Below, one piece after another: positions 35,991 to 45,622 of a DNA stretch of 64,000 bases. The DNA comes from Kaistia dalseonensis (GTDB taxonomy: Bacteria > Pseudomonadota > Alphaproteobacteria > Rhizobiales > Kaistiaceae), in assembly GCF_030814715.1 (NCBI RefSeq), contig NZ_JAUSVO010000004.1, positions 186,001-250,000 of the forward strand. The letters are read 5' to 3'. The notes beneath the pieces are model-generated. The model did not search any database and was not told where the DNA came from. It saw nothing but the letters and a program-made list of their open reading frames with translations. Position 1 is the first letter of the stretch; every line of letters starts with the position of its first letter. The position numbers and the translations under genes are program-made.

Positions 35991-36728
35991 TCAGGCGAGC
36001 GTGCGTCCACCATTGACCGCGATCGTCTGGCCGGTGATGAAATCGGCCTGCGGCGAGGCCAGGAAGCCCACCGTGGCGGCGATCTCCTCCGGCACGCCCA
36101 TGCGCGCCAGTGGCACATCCCGGCGGTAATCCTCGATATCGTCGGCAGTCGCCGTCGCATGGCGCTCGACCGGAACGAAGCCGGGCGCGACGAGGTTCAC
36201 ATTGATGCCATAGGGGCCGAGCTCGCGCGCCCATGACCGTGTCAGGCCCACCATCGCTGCCTTGGCCGCGACGTAGTGGCCGAAATCCGGATTGCCGATA
36301 TCGACCACTTCGCTGCCGATATTGATCACCCGTCCGACCTTGCGCGTCTTCCAGTCCGGCAGCACCGTCTGCAGCAGCAGGAGAGGGGCTTTCACGAAGA
36401 AACGCAACTGGTCGAGATGATCGTCCCAGCTCTGGTCTTCGATCGGCATCATCGGCTGCGGGCCGGTGGCGTTGTTGACGATCAGCTCCACCGGGGCCAG
36501 TTCGTGGGCGATCGTCGCGATGCCGTGGCGCACGCTGGCCTTGTCGGTCACGTCGAACTTGAAGCTGGCCGCCTTGCCGCCGAGCATGGCGATGTCGTCG
36601 ACGACGCGGGCGGCGCCGGCATCGTCATGGGCATAGTTGACGGCAACGGCCCATCCCGCCGCCGCAAGCGCCTTTGCCATCGCAGCGCCGAGCCCGCGCG
36701 ATGCGCCCGTGACGAGTGCAGTCTTCAT
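35991..36728 (-). CDS. Short-chain dehydrogenase/reductase
   Basis: A 245-residue classical SDR with cofactor loop TGASRGLGAAMAKAL and catalytic Ser in INIGSEVV followed by Tyr/Lys in YVAAK. The usual NNAG is NNAT here. The C-terminus GQTIAVNGGRTLA is like FabG-type ketoreductases. An Ala-Val-Asn-Tyr stretch after the second strand suggests NADP use, but this is weak. A GGGAGG site precedes the ATG. It is divergent from the glycerophosphodiesterase gene across about 200 bases. Substrate is not predictable. Confidence 0.88.
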   Translation of the reverse strand: MKTALVTGASRGLGAAMAKALAAAGWAVAVNYAHDDAGAARVVDDIAMLGGKAASFKFDVTDKASVRHGIATIAHELAPVELIVNNATGPQPMMPIEDQSWDDHLDQLRFFVKAPLLLLQTVLPDWKTRKVGRVINIGSEVVDIGNPDFGHYVAAKAAMVGLTRSWARELGPYGINVNLVAPGFVPVERHATATADDIEDYRRDVPLARMGVPEEIAATVGFLASPQADFITGQTIAVNGGRTLA

Positions 36729-36926
36729 CTGATCCTCCCGATAGCGGTCCTTCTGTGCGAAATGCGCGGACCTTGATCCGATCGAACCATAGCCGCCTTC
36801 GATTGTCTCCCCAATTCAAACGGCGGAGAGGATCGGCCGGCGCCTTCCGGCGGCATGGCATGGTTGCGGGACGCGGTCCGTGGGCCTAGCGTCGGCGCAG
36901 TGCGGCGCTCGAGACGGAATCAGGGC

Positions 36927-38792
36927 ATGGGGCGATCGAACTGGACCGCGCATTGGCCCTGGCTGAAGCGGGTCATCGGGCCGCTGATCCTCTTCGAGGC
37001 CGGCATCGGGCTGGTCATGCTGCTGGTGCTCGACCCGCTGGTCTTCGCGCTCCTGCAGGCAATCATCGCGCTCGCCGACGATCCCTTCACCGGCAATGAT
37101 GCGCTGATCGGCTTCTTTCTCTCGCCCTTGGGCTTCCTGACGCTGGCGACGGCGGCGATCGTGACAATCGCGTTGCTGGCGGTCGATTATGGCGGCGCCA
37201 GCCTGATCGTCAGGGCTGGAATAGAAGGCGAAAGGCTGCGGCCGGCCCGGATCGCAGCACGGCTGGTGCGGCGCCTGCCGGTGCTGATCGGCATCGCGGC
37301 AATCCTGTTCATATCGGCGCTCGGTCTGTTCCTGCCCGTTGCCGCGACGGCCTTTGCCGCCAAGGCGCTGCTGCTCTCCGATGCCGATATCTATTTCTAC
37401 GTGACGGTCTGGCCGCCACGCTTCGTCGTCGCGGTGGCGCTGGTCGGTTTCATCGCGCTCCTGGCCACAGCGGCGGCATTCTGGCTGGCGTTGCGCTGGT
37501 GCCTCGCCGTGCCGATCGCGCTCATGCATGACGTTTCGCCGGTGCGCGCGCTCGCGCTCTCCGCCGTGGCCTCGGCCGGCCGGAGGCGGCGTCTCGCTCT
37601 GCGCCTTTTGGGCTGGGGCGCGGGCTGGCTCATCGTCTCCATGCTGGTGGCGAGCCTCGTCGCCTTTGTGAATGACCTGATGCTATCGCCGCAGAATTCG
37701 CTCGCGTCACTGGCGCGGACCGGCATGGCGCTCGTTCTGGTCAATGCCGTGGCGATCAGCCTGGTGGCGAGCCTCGCGCGCGCCGCGCTCGCCGTGATTG
37801 CGACCCATTTCTATCTGGCGGACGGCCGCCGCGCGGTGCCCTCAGCCGAGGACCATGATCCCCTGCCGGCCCGGTTCCGCCCGCTTCGATGGGCGGTCAT
37901 TGCGGCCCTGTGCCTGGCCTTGCCGGTGATATCCGCTCTGCAACTGGTGTGGACCGTCCGGTTGCTCGATGTCGACAAGCCGGTCAGCGTTACCGCCCAC
38001 CGCGCGGGCTCGATCGGCGCACCGGAGAACACGCTGGCGGCGCTCGAGAAGGCGATCGCCGCGGGTGCGCAATATGCCGAAATCGACGTGCAGGAAACGC
38101 TGGATGGCGAGGTCATCGTGCTGCACGACACGGATCTGCGCCGTGTCGCCGGCCTTCCGCGCTCGATCTGGCAACTGCGCTATGACGAGATACGCGATCT
38201 CGATGTCGGATCATGGTTCGATCCCGCCTTTGCCGCCGAGCGCGTTCCGACGCTGCGCGCCTTTGCGCTCGCCGCCAAGGGGCGCATCAAGCTCAATATC
38301 GAGATGAAGGCTAATGGGCACGGCGTGGACCTCGCCGGGCGGACAATTGCGGTGCTCCGGGAGACGGGTATGGAGGACGAGGCGGTCGTCTCTTCGCTCG
38401 ACCTTCGGACGCTGCAGTCGGTCCGCCGCATCGATCCGGTACTCCCCGTCGGCTTCATCGTGGCGACGGGCCTCGGCAATCTCGCCGCGCTCGATGTCGA
38501 TTTCTACGCGATCGCCCAGCGCTTTGCGACGCCGGGACGGATCAAGGGGCTGAACCAGATCGGCCGCGCCGTGCATGTCTGGAAGCCGGATACGGCGGAG
38601 GCGATGGTCTCCGCCATGCTCGATGGCGCCGACAATCTGATCACCGACGATCCCGGACTTGCCATCGAGACGATCCGGGCCTTTCACGCGCTTGGCCCGG
38701 CGGAGCAGGCCTTCCTGCGCGTAAGGAGCGCGCTGCTGCGCGGTCGTCAGGTGCTCGATCCCGCCCGCTGGGCGCCAATGGCCGATTATTGA
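36927..38792 (+). CDS. Membrane-anchored glycerophosphodiester phosphodiesterase
   Basis: A 621-residue fusion. Residues up to about 340 form a membrane domain with roughly eight hydrophobic helices (the GDPD_memb type). The rest is a GDPD barrel with HRAGSIGAPENTLAALEKAI, AEIDVQETLDGEVIVLHDTDLRRV, KLNIEMKA and NQIGRAVHVWKPD. It would release glycerol-3-phosphate from deacylated phospholipids outside or at the membrane. The ATG giving MGRSNWTAHW is used. An ATG 24 codons earlier would add a non-hydrophobic basic stretch. It lies close to the phosphonate genes, which suits a phosphate-scavenging role, but no Pho box was found. Confidence 0.88.
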   Translation: MGRSNWTAHWPWLKRVIGPLILFEAGIGLVMLLVLDPLVFALLQAIIALADDPFTGNDALIGFFLSPLGFLTLATAAIVTIALLAVDYGGASLIVRAGIEGERLRPARIAARLVRRLPVLIGIAAILFISALGLFLPVAATAFAAKALLLSDADIYFYVTVWPPRFVVAVALVGFIALLATAAAFWLALRWCLAVPIALMHDVSPVRALALSAVASAGRRRRLALRLLGWGAGWLIVSMLVASLVAFVNDLMLSPQNSLASLARTGMALVLVNAVAISLVASLARAALAVIATHFYLADGRRAVPSAEDHDPLPARFRPLRWAVIAALCLALPVISALQLVWTVRLLDVDKPVSVTAHRAGSIGAPENTLAALEKAIAAGAQYAEIDVQETLDGEVIVLHDTDLRRVAGLPRSIWQLRYDEIRDLDVGSWFDPAFAAERVPTLRAFALAAKGRIKLNIEMKANGHGVDLAGRTIAVLRETGMEDEAVVSSLDLRTLQSVRRIDPVLPVGFIVATGLGNLAALDVDFYAIAQRFATPGRIKGLNQIGRAVHVWKPDTAEAMVSAMLDGADNLITDDPGLAIETIRAFHALGPAEQAFLRVRSALLRGRQVLDPARWAPMADY

Positions 38793-39241
38793 GCGCTCCG
38801 CGTGACGGAACGACGCAATCAATGGGCCGATAGTGTTTCAGTGTGCAATGCAGCAAAGTTGATGCTCTCCTGCGGATGAGCAAGATCGAAGTTCGCGCCC
38901 ATCCGGCTCCTGATCGCCGCTGTGCTGTCTAGCCATGGTCTTTTCGCCCTGAACACTGCCCGATTGTGTCGACTGTTCGTCATGCGATGTCCACTATGCA
39001 GCCGAATGATACGATATGCACAGCGTTGAGACGGATAGAATAGGCCAATAGATACAATATTATATCGGTGATTGGCATGTTGATGCATCAATGTTGCTTT
39101 ATAGGTCGGCTGAAAGGTCTTGTCGGGCATCCCGAATTGAAGCGCCGAAGACGAATTTGCTTGCCTGACATGGTAAATTCATCGACCGTGGCTTATCTGG
39201 CTCTGCCCTATGGCGAGAGTGCCAGCAGCCCATGAGGTCCT
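38793..39241. other. Non-coding, AT-richer stretch upstream of the patatin gene
   Basis: About 450 bases with visibly lower G+C than the surroundings (for example ATACAATATTATATCGG near 39050). A 103-codon minus-strand frame crosses it but has no ribosome site and no recognisable protein family, so I leave it out. The region probably carries the promoter of the patatin/permease operon. It contains one perfect palindrome, listed separately. Confidence 0.5.
39080..39091. promoter_or_regulatory. Perfect 12-base palindrome TTGATGCATCAA
   Basis: A self-complementary TTGATGCATCAA stands 150 bases before the patatin start, within AT-rich sequence. It could be an operator for a dimeric regulator. 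Flanks are only partly symmetric, and no matching regulator gene is next to it, so the assignment is tentative. Confidence 0.35.
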
Positions 39242-40306
39242 ATGTCGAGCCAAGACGCAGCCCCCGAAGCGGGCGTGAACACCTCATCCACCCGCGAGCC
39301 CGTTCTCGTCGATCTCGCACTGCAAGGTGGCGGCTCGCATGGCGCTTTCACCTGGGGCGTGCTCGATCGCCTGCTGGAGGAGCCCTGGCTGAAGATCGAC
39401 GGCATATCCGGTACATCCGCCGGCGCGATGAATGCCGCCGTCCTGGCCTCCGGCTATGTCAAGGGCGGGGCGGAAGGTGCGCGCGCAGCGCTCGAAACCT
39501 ATTGGCGGACGGTGTCGGATTCGGCGCGTTTCAGCCCGTTCCAGCGCAGCCCGCTCGATATCCTGCTCGGCGAATGGACCCTCGACAATTCGCCGCTCTT
39601 CGTCACCATGGATATCATGTCGCGGCTATTCTCGCCCTATGATCTCAATCCCGCCGGCAAGAACCCGTTGAGCGCCATTCTGGAGAAGACGATCGATTTC
39701 GAGTTGCTGAAACAGTCGCCGATCAAGCTCTTCATCACGGCCACCAATGTGCGCACCGGCCGCGTCCGGCTCTTCAAGAACGAGGAGGTCACGCCCGACG
39801 TGCTGATGGCGTCTGCATGCCTGCCGACCATGTTCCAGGCGGTCGAGATCGATGGCGAGAGCTATTGGGATGGCGGCTATTCGGGCAATCCGACGATGAC
39901 GCCGCTGGTGCGCTATCTCGAGTCGGACGATACGATCCTCATCCCGATCAACCCGATCGAGCGGGCCGGCACGCCGAAGACCGCGCGCGACATCCTGAAC
40001 CGCCTCAATGAGGTGTCGTTCAATGCGGTTCTGCTCAAGGAACTGCGCATGATCGCGCTGTTGCGACAGGTCGCCGATGCCGGCCACACCGAGGGCGCGC
40101 AATGGGCGAAGATGCGCATCCACATGGTCCCGAACGAGATCATGGGCAAGCTCGGCTATTCCTCGAAACTCAATGCGGAATGGACCTTCCTGAGCATGCT
40201 GCGCGACGAGGGCCGCAAATCGGCAGACACGTTCCTGGCCGAGCACGGCGACAGCATCGGCAAGAAGTCCTCGCTCGACCTCGACCAAATGCTTGAAGGT
40301 GTCTGA
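39242..40306 (+). CDS. Patatin-like phospholipase family protein
   Basis: A 354-residue alpha/beta hydrolase of the patatin class with a Ser-Asp dyad. The oxyanion loop is GGGSHGAF (residues 29-36), the nucleophile is in GISGTSAGAMN (Ser59), and the acid is Asp210 in YWDGGYSGNP. No signal peptide is visible, so it is probably cytoplasmic. In rhizobia such genes often adjoin a GntP-type permease and a 3-hydroxybutyrate dehydrogenase, which suggests a link with polyhydroxybutyrate granules or short-chain hydroxyacids. Here the permease is present 3 bases downstream, but the dehydrogenase is not. An AGG site precedes the ATG. Confidence 0.9.
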   Translation: MSSQDAAPEAGVNTSSTREPVLVDLALQGGGSHGAFTWGVLDRLLEEPWLKIDGISGTSAGAMNAAVLASGYVKGGAEGARAALETYWRTVSDSARFSPFQRSPLDILLGEWTLDNSPLFVTMDIMSRLFSPYDLNPAGKNPLSAILEKTIDFELLKQSPIKLFITATNVRTGRVRLFKNEEVTPDVLMASACLPTMFQAVEIDGESYWDGGYSGNPTMTPLVRYLESDDTILIPINPIERAGTPKTARDILNRLNEVSFNAVLLKELRMIALLRQVADAGHTEGAQWAKMRIHMVPNEIMGKLGYSSKLNAEWTFLSMLRDEGRKSADTFLAEHGDSIGKKSSLDLDQMLEGV

Positions 40307-40309
40307 CGC

Positions 40310-41767
40310 ATGGGTCTCCTCGGCATTCTCGTCGGCCTCGGCCTCCTCATCGCGCTCGCCTTTCGCGGCTGGAGCATCCTGCTGCTGGCGCCGATCGGGG
40401 CGCTGATCGCGGCGCTGTTTTCAGGCGAACCGCTGCTCGCCCACTGGACGCAGACCTTCATGTCGAGCGCTGCGGGCTTCCTGGCGCAGTTCTTCCCGAT
40501 CTTCCTGCTCGGTGCGCTGTTCGGCAAGCTGATGGAGGATAGCGGCTCGGTCACGGCGATCGCGAATTTCATGGTCGACAAGCTCGGCGAGCGCCGCGCC
40601 ATACTGGCGGTCGTCCTCGCCGGCGCGATCGTCACCTATGGCGGCGTCAGCCTGTTCGTCGCCTTTTTCGTGCTGGCGCCGATGGCGATCGCGCTGTTCC
40701 GCGCCGCCGGCGTGCCGCGGCGGCTGATGCCGGCCGCGATCGCGCTCGGCACATCCACCTTCACCATGTCGGCCCTGCCGGGAACGCCCGCGATCCAGAA
40801 CGCGATCCCGATGCCGTTCTTCGGCACGACGCCCTTTGCGGCGCCCGGCCTCGGCATCATCGCCTCGGCGATCATGCTCGCCTTCGGCCTCTGGTGGCTC
40901 GCGCGCGCCGAGGCCTCGGCGCGCAAGGCCGGCGAGGGCTTCGGCGACGAGGCGGCCACAGTGACGGTGGACGAGGCGGCGGACGATCCGCTGATCCGCG
41001 AGCGGGCCGGAACCGCACATGAATTCGATCCGGCCGAAATCCATCATGGCGCGCTGAGCCCCGCCGCGCCGCCGATCTGGGCGGCCGCGCTGCCGCTCGT
41101 CGTCGTGGTCGTAGTCAATCTGATCATGAGCTTCGTCGTCCTGCCGCGCATGGACACCAGCTATCTCGCCGAAGCCGCCTGGGGCGGCACCTCGATCACG
41201 GCCGTCGGCGGCGTCTGGTCCGTCATCGTCGCCCTGACGGCGGCGATCCTGACGGTGCTCGCGATCAGCGGCCGCAAGCTTCCCGCGATGCGCGCCACGA
41301 TCGATGCCGGCGCCAACGCATCCGTGCTGCCGGCCTTCAGCGTGGCGAGCCTCGTCGGCTTTGGCGCCGTCGTCGCCGCCTTGCCGGCCTTCGCGCTGGT
41401 CAGGGATTGGGTGCTTTCGATCGATGGCGGGCCGCTGGTCTCGCTGGCGATCGCGACCAACATCCTCTCCGCGCTGACGGGCTCGGCCTCGGGCGGCCTC
41501 ACCATCGCGCTCGACGCGCTCGGCGGGACCTATATGAAGCTCGCGGCCGAGCAGGGCATCGACCCGGCGCTCCTGCACCGCGTCGCCGTCATCGGCGCGG
41601 GAACGCTCGACAGCCTGCCCCATAACGGCGCTGTCGTCACGTTGCTCGCCGTCTGCGGCTCGACGCATGGCAAGAGCTATTTCGACATCGTCATGGTCGG
41701 CATTGTCGGCGCGATCATCGCCCTGGTCGCGGTGATCGGGCTCGGCACGGTGTTCGGCTCGTTCTAG
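40310..41767 (+). CDS. GntP-family permease (gluconate/3-hydroxybutyrate type)
   Basis: A 485-residue membrane protein with about 12-14 hydrophobic helices. The typical GntP features are YGGVSLFVAFFVLAPMA, STFTMSALPGTPAIQNAIPM, and the late GSASGGLTIALDALG and HRVAVIGAGTLDSLPHNGAVVTLL. The family imports gluconate or, in this context, probably D-3-hydroxybutyrate. A long charged loop (EARKAGEGFGDEAATVTVDEAADD-like, near residues 200-240) sits mid-protein. It is coupled to the patatin gene and converges on the sugar operon with 15 bases between. The substrate is inferred from family and neighbour only. Confidence 0.88.
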   Translation: MGLLGILVGLGLLIALAFRGWSILLLAPIGALIAALFSGEPLLAHWTQTFMSSAAGFLAQFFPIFLLGALFGKLMEDSGSVTAIANFMVDKLGERRAILAVVLAGAIVTYGGVSLFVAFFVLAPMAIALFRAAGVPRRLMPAAIALGTSTFTMSALPGTPAIQNAIPMPFFGTTPFAAPGLGIIASAIMLAFGLWWLARAEASARKAGEGFGDEAATVTVDEAADDPLIRERAGTAHEFDPAEIHHGALSPAAPPIWAAALPLVVVVVVNLIMSFVVLPRMDTSYLAEAAWGGTSITAVGGVWSVIVALTAAILTVLAISGRKLPAMRATIDAGANASVLPAFSVASLVGFGAVVAALPAFALVRDWVLSIDGGPLVSLAIATNILSALTGSASGGLTIALDALGGTYMKLAAEQGIDPALLHRVAVIGAGTLDSLPHNGAVVTLLAVCGSTHGKSYFDIVMVGIVGAIIALVAVIGLGTVFGSF

Positions 41768-41782
41768 CGGGGAGGCGGCGGC

Positions 41783-42631
41783 TCAGGCCGCTGCCCAGCC
41801 CTTGCGCATCAGCTTGATCGCGCCCTGATAGACGTCGGCGGGCTTGTCGAAGAGCGGCCGCCAGACCCGGGTGGCGGCAGCGAGGTCGGGCAAGGCCGAA
41901 CCGAAGGCCTCGACCGTCATCCAGCCATCATAGCCGGCCGCCTTCAACGCCCAGAATACGGAGCCGAAGTCGATCGGCCCGGTGCCCGGCGTGCCGCGAT
42001 CATTCTCGGATATATGGACATGGTTGATGGCCGAGGCGGTGGCGTGGATCGCCTTGGGCTGGCTCTTCTCCTCGATGTTGAAGTGAAACGTATCATAGAG
42101 ATAGCCGTAATTCGGCTCGTCGACCGCCTCGACCAGCGCTTTCGCGGCGCGGGCCGTATTGAGGAAATAGCATTCGAAGCGATTGAGCGGCTCGATCGAG
42201 AGCTTGAGGTCGGCCTTGGCCGCATAGCGCGCCGCCGCCTTGTGCACCTCGGCGCAATCCGCCTTCTCGGCTTCGGTCGGGCCATGTCCCGAGAACAGGC
42301 CGAGCGGCTGGTGGAACGGGCCGCAGAGCACTTCGGCGCCGAGCGCCTCCGAGCAGTCGGTGGCCCAGTTGATGTGATCGAGCGCGCCGCGACGCTCGGC
42401 CGGATCGGCGGAGATGGCGTTCTTGCCCCCGCCCGGCATCACCATCACCGTCGTGCAGTCAAGGCCGGCATCCTCCAGATACCGGCCGAGTTTCTGATAA
42501 TGCGCCACCGTTCCTTCGAAGACCGGTATTTCCACGCCATCATAGCCCGCGGCCTTGAGGCGGTCGAAGATTGGCAGGTGGTCTTCGGTGACATAGGTGG
42601 TCCATAGAAGAAGGTTGAAGCCGAGCTTCAT
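41783..42631 (-). CDS. Sugar phosphate isomerase/epimerase (D-tagatose 3-epimerase-like TIM barrel)
   Basis: A 282-residue xylose-isomerase-like barrel. Metal-ligand candidates are the Glu in [10 protein letters not shown], Asp in [10 protein letters not shown], His in [16 protein letters not shown] and Glu in [10 protein letters not shown], in the order seen in D-tagatose/D-psicose 3-epimerases and relatives. It would interconvert ketohexoses, or act on a 3-keto-sugar made by the adjacent dehydrogenase. GGAGG precedes the ATG, which overlaps the stop of that dehydrogenase as ATGA. It is the last gene of the minus-strand operon. Confidence 0.85.
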   Translation of the reverse strand: MKLGFNLLLWTTYVTEDHLPIFDRLKAAGYDGVEIPVFEGTVAHYQKLGRYLEDAGLDCTTVMVMPGGGKNAISADPAERRGALDHINWATDCSEALGAEVLCGPFHQPLGLFSGHGPTEAEKADCAEVHKAAARYAAKADLKLSIEPLNRFECYFLNTARAAKALVEAVDEPNYGYLYDTFHFNIEEKSQPKAIHATASAINHVHISENDRGTPGTGPIDFGSVFWALKAAGYDGWMTVEAFGSALPDLAAATRVWRPLFDKPADVYQGAIKLMRKGWAAA

Positions 42632-44049
42632 TTGACCTTCCTCCCCTTTTTCGAGGCCTTGGGCGTCTTCTCTGCCGCAGGCGCCTTGACCTTGTCGGCC
42701 TTGACCGTTGCGGCCGCAACCTTGCCGCCCGTCTTCGCCTTGCCGGCTGAGGCTTTGGGCTTGGCCTCTACCTTCGCCGGCTTGTCGGCCGCAGCCTTTG
42801 TCGCCGCAGGCTTGGTCTTGGCGACTACGGGCTTTTCGGCAGCAGTCTTTTCGGCAGCCTTGGCGCCTGACGGCTTGCGCTTCGCAGTCTTTCCGGCTCC
42901 GACCGCGTCGGGATGCTCGACGTCGACCCATTGGCCGCTATTGCCCGAATTGATGATCGCGTCGCAGACCATCGTCGTCGCCAGCGCATCGCGGAAGGTC
43001 GGCGCGGCCGGCACGCCATCGGCGAGACCCCGCAGGAAATCGGCGACCTGATGCACGAAGGAGTGCTCGTAGCCGAGTATCAGCCCCGGCACCCACCATT
43101 TGCCGAGATAGGGATGCTCACCATCGGTGACGAGGATCGACGTCCAGCCGCGCAGTGCGCCGGGGGTGCGATGGTCGAACCAGGAAACGCGGTTCAGATC
43201 GTGCAGATCCCAGGCAAACGAGCCGTTTTCGCCATTGATTTCAAGCGTATAGGCCGCCTTGTGGCCGCGGGCGTAGCGGGTCGATTCAAAGGTGCCGAGC
43301 GAGCCGTTCGAAAAATGCGTGAGCACCGCCGCCGCATCGTCGATGCCGACCTTCTGCATCTTGCCGGTCAGCGCGTTCTTCCGCTCCTTGACGAAGGTCT
43401 CCGTCATGGCGGTCAGGTTCTTGATGTCACCATTGATCCAAAGCGCGGTATCGATGCAATGGGCGAGCAGGTCGCCGGTGACGCCCGAGCCGGCGGCGTC
43501 GACATCGAGCCGCCACGTCGCGGCGCCGCCTTGCGGCACATCGGGCGAAATCGTCCAGTCCTGCAAGAACTTGGCGCGATAGTGATAGATCTTGCCGAGC
43601 AGGCCCTGGTCGACGACCTGCTTGATCAGGCTGACCGCCGGGACGCGGCGGTAATTGTACCAGACCATGTTCGGCACGCCGGCCTTCTCGACGGCTTCCA
43701 CCATCGGCAGGCCTTCTGCGGTGGAGCGGGCGAGCGGCTTTTCGCAGGTCACCATCTTGCCGGCCTTGGCGGCGGCGATCGCGATCTCGGCATGGCTGTC
43801 GTTCGGCGTGCAGATATCGATGACGTCGATGTCTTTGCGCTCGATCAGCTTTTTCCAGTCGCTCTCGACGCTTTCATAGCCCCACATGGCAGCGAAGGCG
43901 TTGGCCTTCTCGTTATTGCGGGCGGCGACCGCCTTCAGGACCGGGCGATAGCCGGTGTCGAAGAAGTGCGAAACCTTGCTCCAGGCGTTGGAATGGGCGC
44001 GCGCCATGAAGCCATAGCCGACCATGCCGACGTTCAATGTTGTTGCCAT
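42628..44049 (-). CDS. Gfo/Idh/MocA oxidoreductase with C-terminal histone H1-like tail
   Basis: A 473-residue protein. Residues 1-381 are a normal NAD(P)-dependent sugar dehydrogenase: [19 protein letters not shown] (Rossmann loop), [15 protein letters not shown], the signature CEKPLA with its catalytic Lys, and [16 protein letters not shown] with the usual Asp/His. Residues 382-473 are unlike the family: a 92-residue tail with about 25 Lys, very rich in Ala and Pro ([15 protein letters not shown]...), resembling histone H1/Hc1-type or AlgP tails. GGAGG precedes the ATG. The dehydrogenase probably oxidises a sugar or cyclitol; the tail's function is unknown. Confidence 0.88.
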   Translation of the reverse strand: MATTLNVGMVGYGFMARAHSNAWSKVSHFFDTGYRPVLKAVAARNNEKANAFAAMWGYESVESDWKKLIERKDIDVIDICTPNDSHAEIAIAAAKAGKMVTCEKPLARSTAEGLPMVEAVEKAGVPNMVWYNYRRVPAVSLIKQVVDQGLLGKIYHYRAKFLQDWTISPDVPQGGAATWRLDVDAAGSGVTGDLLAHCIDTALWINGDIKNLTAMTETFVKERKNALTGKMQKVGIDDAAAVLTHFSNGSLGTFESTRYARGHKAAYTLEINGENGSFAWDLHDLNRVSWFDHRTPGALRGWTSILVTDGEHPYLGKWWVPGLILGYEHSFVHQVADFLRGLADGVPAAPTFRDALATTMVCDAIINSGNSGQWVDVEHPDAVGAGKTAKRKPSGAKAAEKTAAEKPVVAKTKPAATKAAADKPAKVEAKPKASAGKAKTGGKVAAATVKADKVKAPAAEKTPKASKKGRKVK

Positions 44050-44074
44050 TTTGTTGCCTCCCCGGCCGCTTTTG

Positions 44075-45121
44075 TTAGTCTTCGCGCCAGCCATGCGCCT
44101 CGCGCACCTTGATCATGGCGCCGAGCACATTGTTCCAGGTCTGCTGGTCCTCCATCACGCTGTTGGGGAACATGCAGCCGTCCCAGGCGATGTGGCGCAT
44201 GCGGCGGGTGAGGTTGCCCTCGCGGTCGCGCAGCCAGTATCCGGCGTGCTTCGGGATATCGAGTCGGCCGTTCGGATCGGTGACCTGGCAGTGGCGGCCG
44301 GTCTTCTCATGGTCGCCGGAGCCGAAGACGGTGCCGTCATTCTGCGCGACGTGGAAATCCATCGTCCAGGGCCTGAGCGCATCGGCGACCTTGCGATAGG
44401 CAGCGTCGAGCGTGGCCTTGTCGGACCAGTCGTAATCCTTGGGCAGGATGCGATCGGCCTCGGCATTGTAGCCGAGCGTGTAAAGCATGGAGTGGGCCAT
44501 GTCGGCCTGGAAGCCGACGACGCCGGGGCGATCGACGAGCTCGAGCAGCTTCACCATTTCGCGCCAGGAATGCATGCCGCCCCAGCAGATCTCGCCTTCC
44601 GCCACGAGATACTCGTCATAATCCTCGGCGACGTCGGCGGCCTCCGAGAAGGTCTGGGCGATCAGCCTGGTATTGCCGACCGGATCCTTGTCCCAGGCCT
44701 CGACGCCGACGGAGGAATCGATCCGGATGCCGCCGGTCGGGCGGATGCCGAGGTCGCGCATCTGCCGGCCGATGGCGCAGGCCTTGCGGACCTGTTCGAC
44801 GAAGCGCTTGCGATCATCGGCCGAGCCCATCGCCGAGCCGCCGCCCGCGCCGCCCCAGATCGGCGCCACGAAGGAGCCGACCTTGAGGCCATAGCTCGCA
44901 ATATGGTCGCTCATCCGCTTGACCGCGTCGGGATCGCTGTCGATGTCGAAATGCGGCGCGGTGATGAAGAGGTCGATGCCGTCGAACTTGACGCCGTCCA
45001 CCTCTGCATTGGCGGTCAGGCGAAGCAGCGTGTCCAAGGGAATGATCGGCTCGGAATCGCCGCCCTTGCCGACGACGCCCGGCCAGGCGGCATTATGCAG
45101 CTTCGGATAGTTGTTGGTCAT
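44075..45121 (-). CDS. Sugar phosphate isomerase/epimerase-like TIM-barrel protein (large form)
   Basis: A 348-residue protein, longer than most xylose-isomerase-like barrels. It begins [18 protein letters not shown] and has [58 protein letters not shown] and [15 protein letters not shown]. The Glu, Asp and His residues in these segments could bind metal. It ends with a region ([17 protein letters not shown]) not found in the short epimerases. A GGGAGG site precedes the ATG, 52 bases after the cupin stop. The barrel class is clear; its reaction is not. Confidence 0.75.
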   Translation of the reverse strand: MTNNYPKLHNAAWPGVVGKGGDSEPIIPLDTLLRLTANAEVDGVKFDGIDLFITAPHFDIDSDPDAVKRMSDHIASYGLKVGSFVAPIWGGAGGGSAMGSADDRKRFVEQVRKACAIGRQMRDLGIRPTGGIRIDSSVGVEAWDKDPVGNTRLIAQTFSEAADVAEDYDEYLVAEGEICWGGMHSWREMVKLLELVDRPGVVGFQADMAHSMLYTLGYNAEADRILPKDYDWSDKATLDAAYRKVADALRPWTMDFHVAQNDGTVFGSGDHEKTGRHCQVTDPNGRLDIPKHAGYWLRDREGNLTRRMRHIAWDGCMFPNSVMEDQQTWNNVLGAMIKVREAHGWRED

Positions 45122-45173
45122 CGGATCCTCCCAGATCGCTCTGTCTCGGGCGGATGTTTCTCCGCCCCGGCTC

Positions 45174-45575
45174 TTACGGCCTCAGTTCATTCCACGGCGC
45201 TTCCGCCGCCACGTCAACGAGTTCGTAACCGGTGGGGCCGACGCAGGGACCGAGGATCGCCACGATGCGGGCGTCGCCGGCCCCGACATTGAACGAGGCG
45301 TGGACCATGTCGGCCGGGATAAAGGCGGCGTCGCCCGCGCCCAGCACGCGCTTGTCGCGGTCGATCCACTGCTCGACCGAGCCGGCGACGACGTAGATCA
45401 CTTCCTCCTGGTCGGGATGCTTGTGGAAGTTATGACCCTTTCCCGGCGCGAGCGTCACATCGATGACGGTCAACTGGCCGGCGCCGGTCGTCGGCGGATG
45501 GCTCATCCAGCGCAGCTTGCCCCAGTCGAGTACTTCCTGCGCTGTATCCTTCGCGATGACGAACGTGCCGGCCAT
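45174..45575 (-). CDS. Small cupin-domain protein
   Basis: A 133-residue single cupin. Cupin motif 1 is GKGHNFHKHPDQEEVIYVVAG, with His-x-His and Glu as metal ligands, and motif 2 follows at AFIPADMVHASFNVG. Such proteins are isomerases or lyases, or act as sugar-binding sensors. Its place between sugar genes suggests an enzymatic role on an intermediate. GGAGG precedes the ATG. The 47 bases to the upstream gene hold no obvious feature. Confidence 0.85.
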   Translation of the reverse strand: MAGTFVIAKDTAQEVLDWGKLRWMSHPPTTGAGQLTVIDVTLAPGKGHNFHKHPDQEEVIYVVAGSVEQWIDRDKRVLGAGDAAFIPADMVHASFNVGAGDARIVAILGPCVGPTGYELVDVAAEAPWNELRP

Positions 45576-45622
45576 GTCTTCCTCCCTCTGGCGTCCTTTT
45601 GGCGGCGGACGGGCGTTCCTCC

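Noticed and set aside
38819-39130. 103-codon minus-strand frame in the AT-rich gap
   Set aside because: No ribosome site, no hydrophobic or domain pattern, and it covers the likely promoter of the patatin gene.
42632-43051. Plus-strand frame of 139 codons opposite the lysine-rich tail
   Set aside because: Its Ala/Leu/Ser-rich sequence is the direct complement of the low-complexity Lys/Ala codons.
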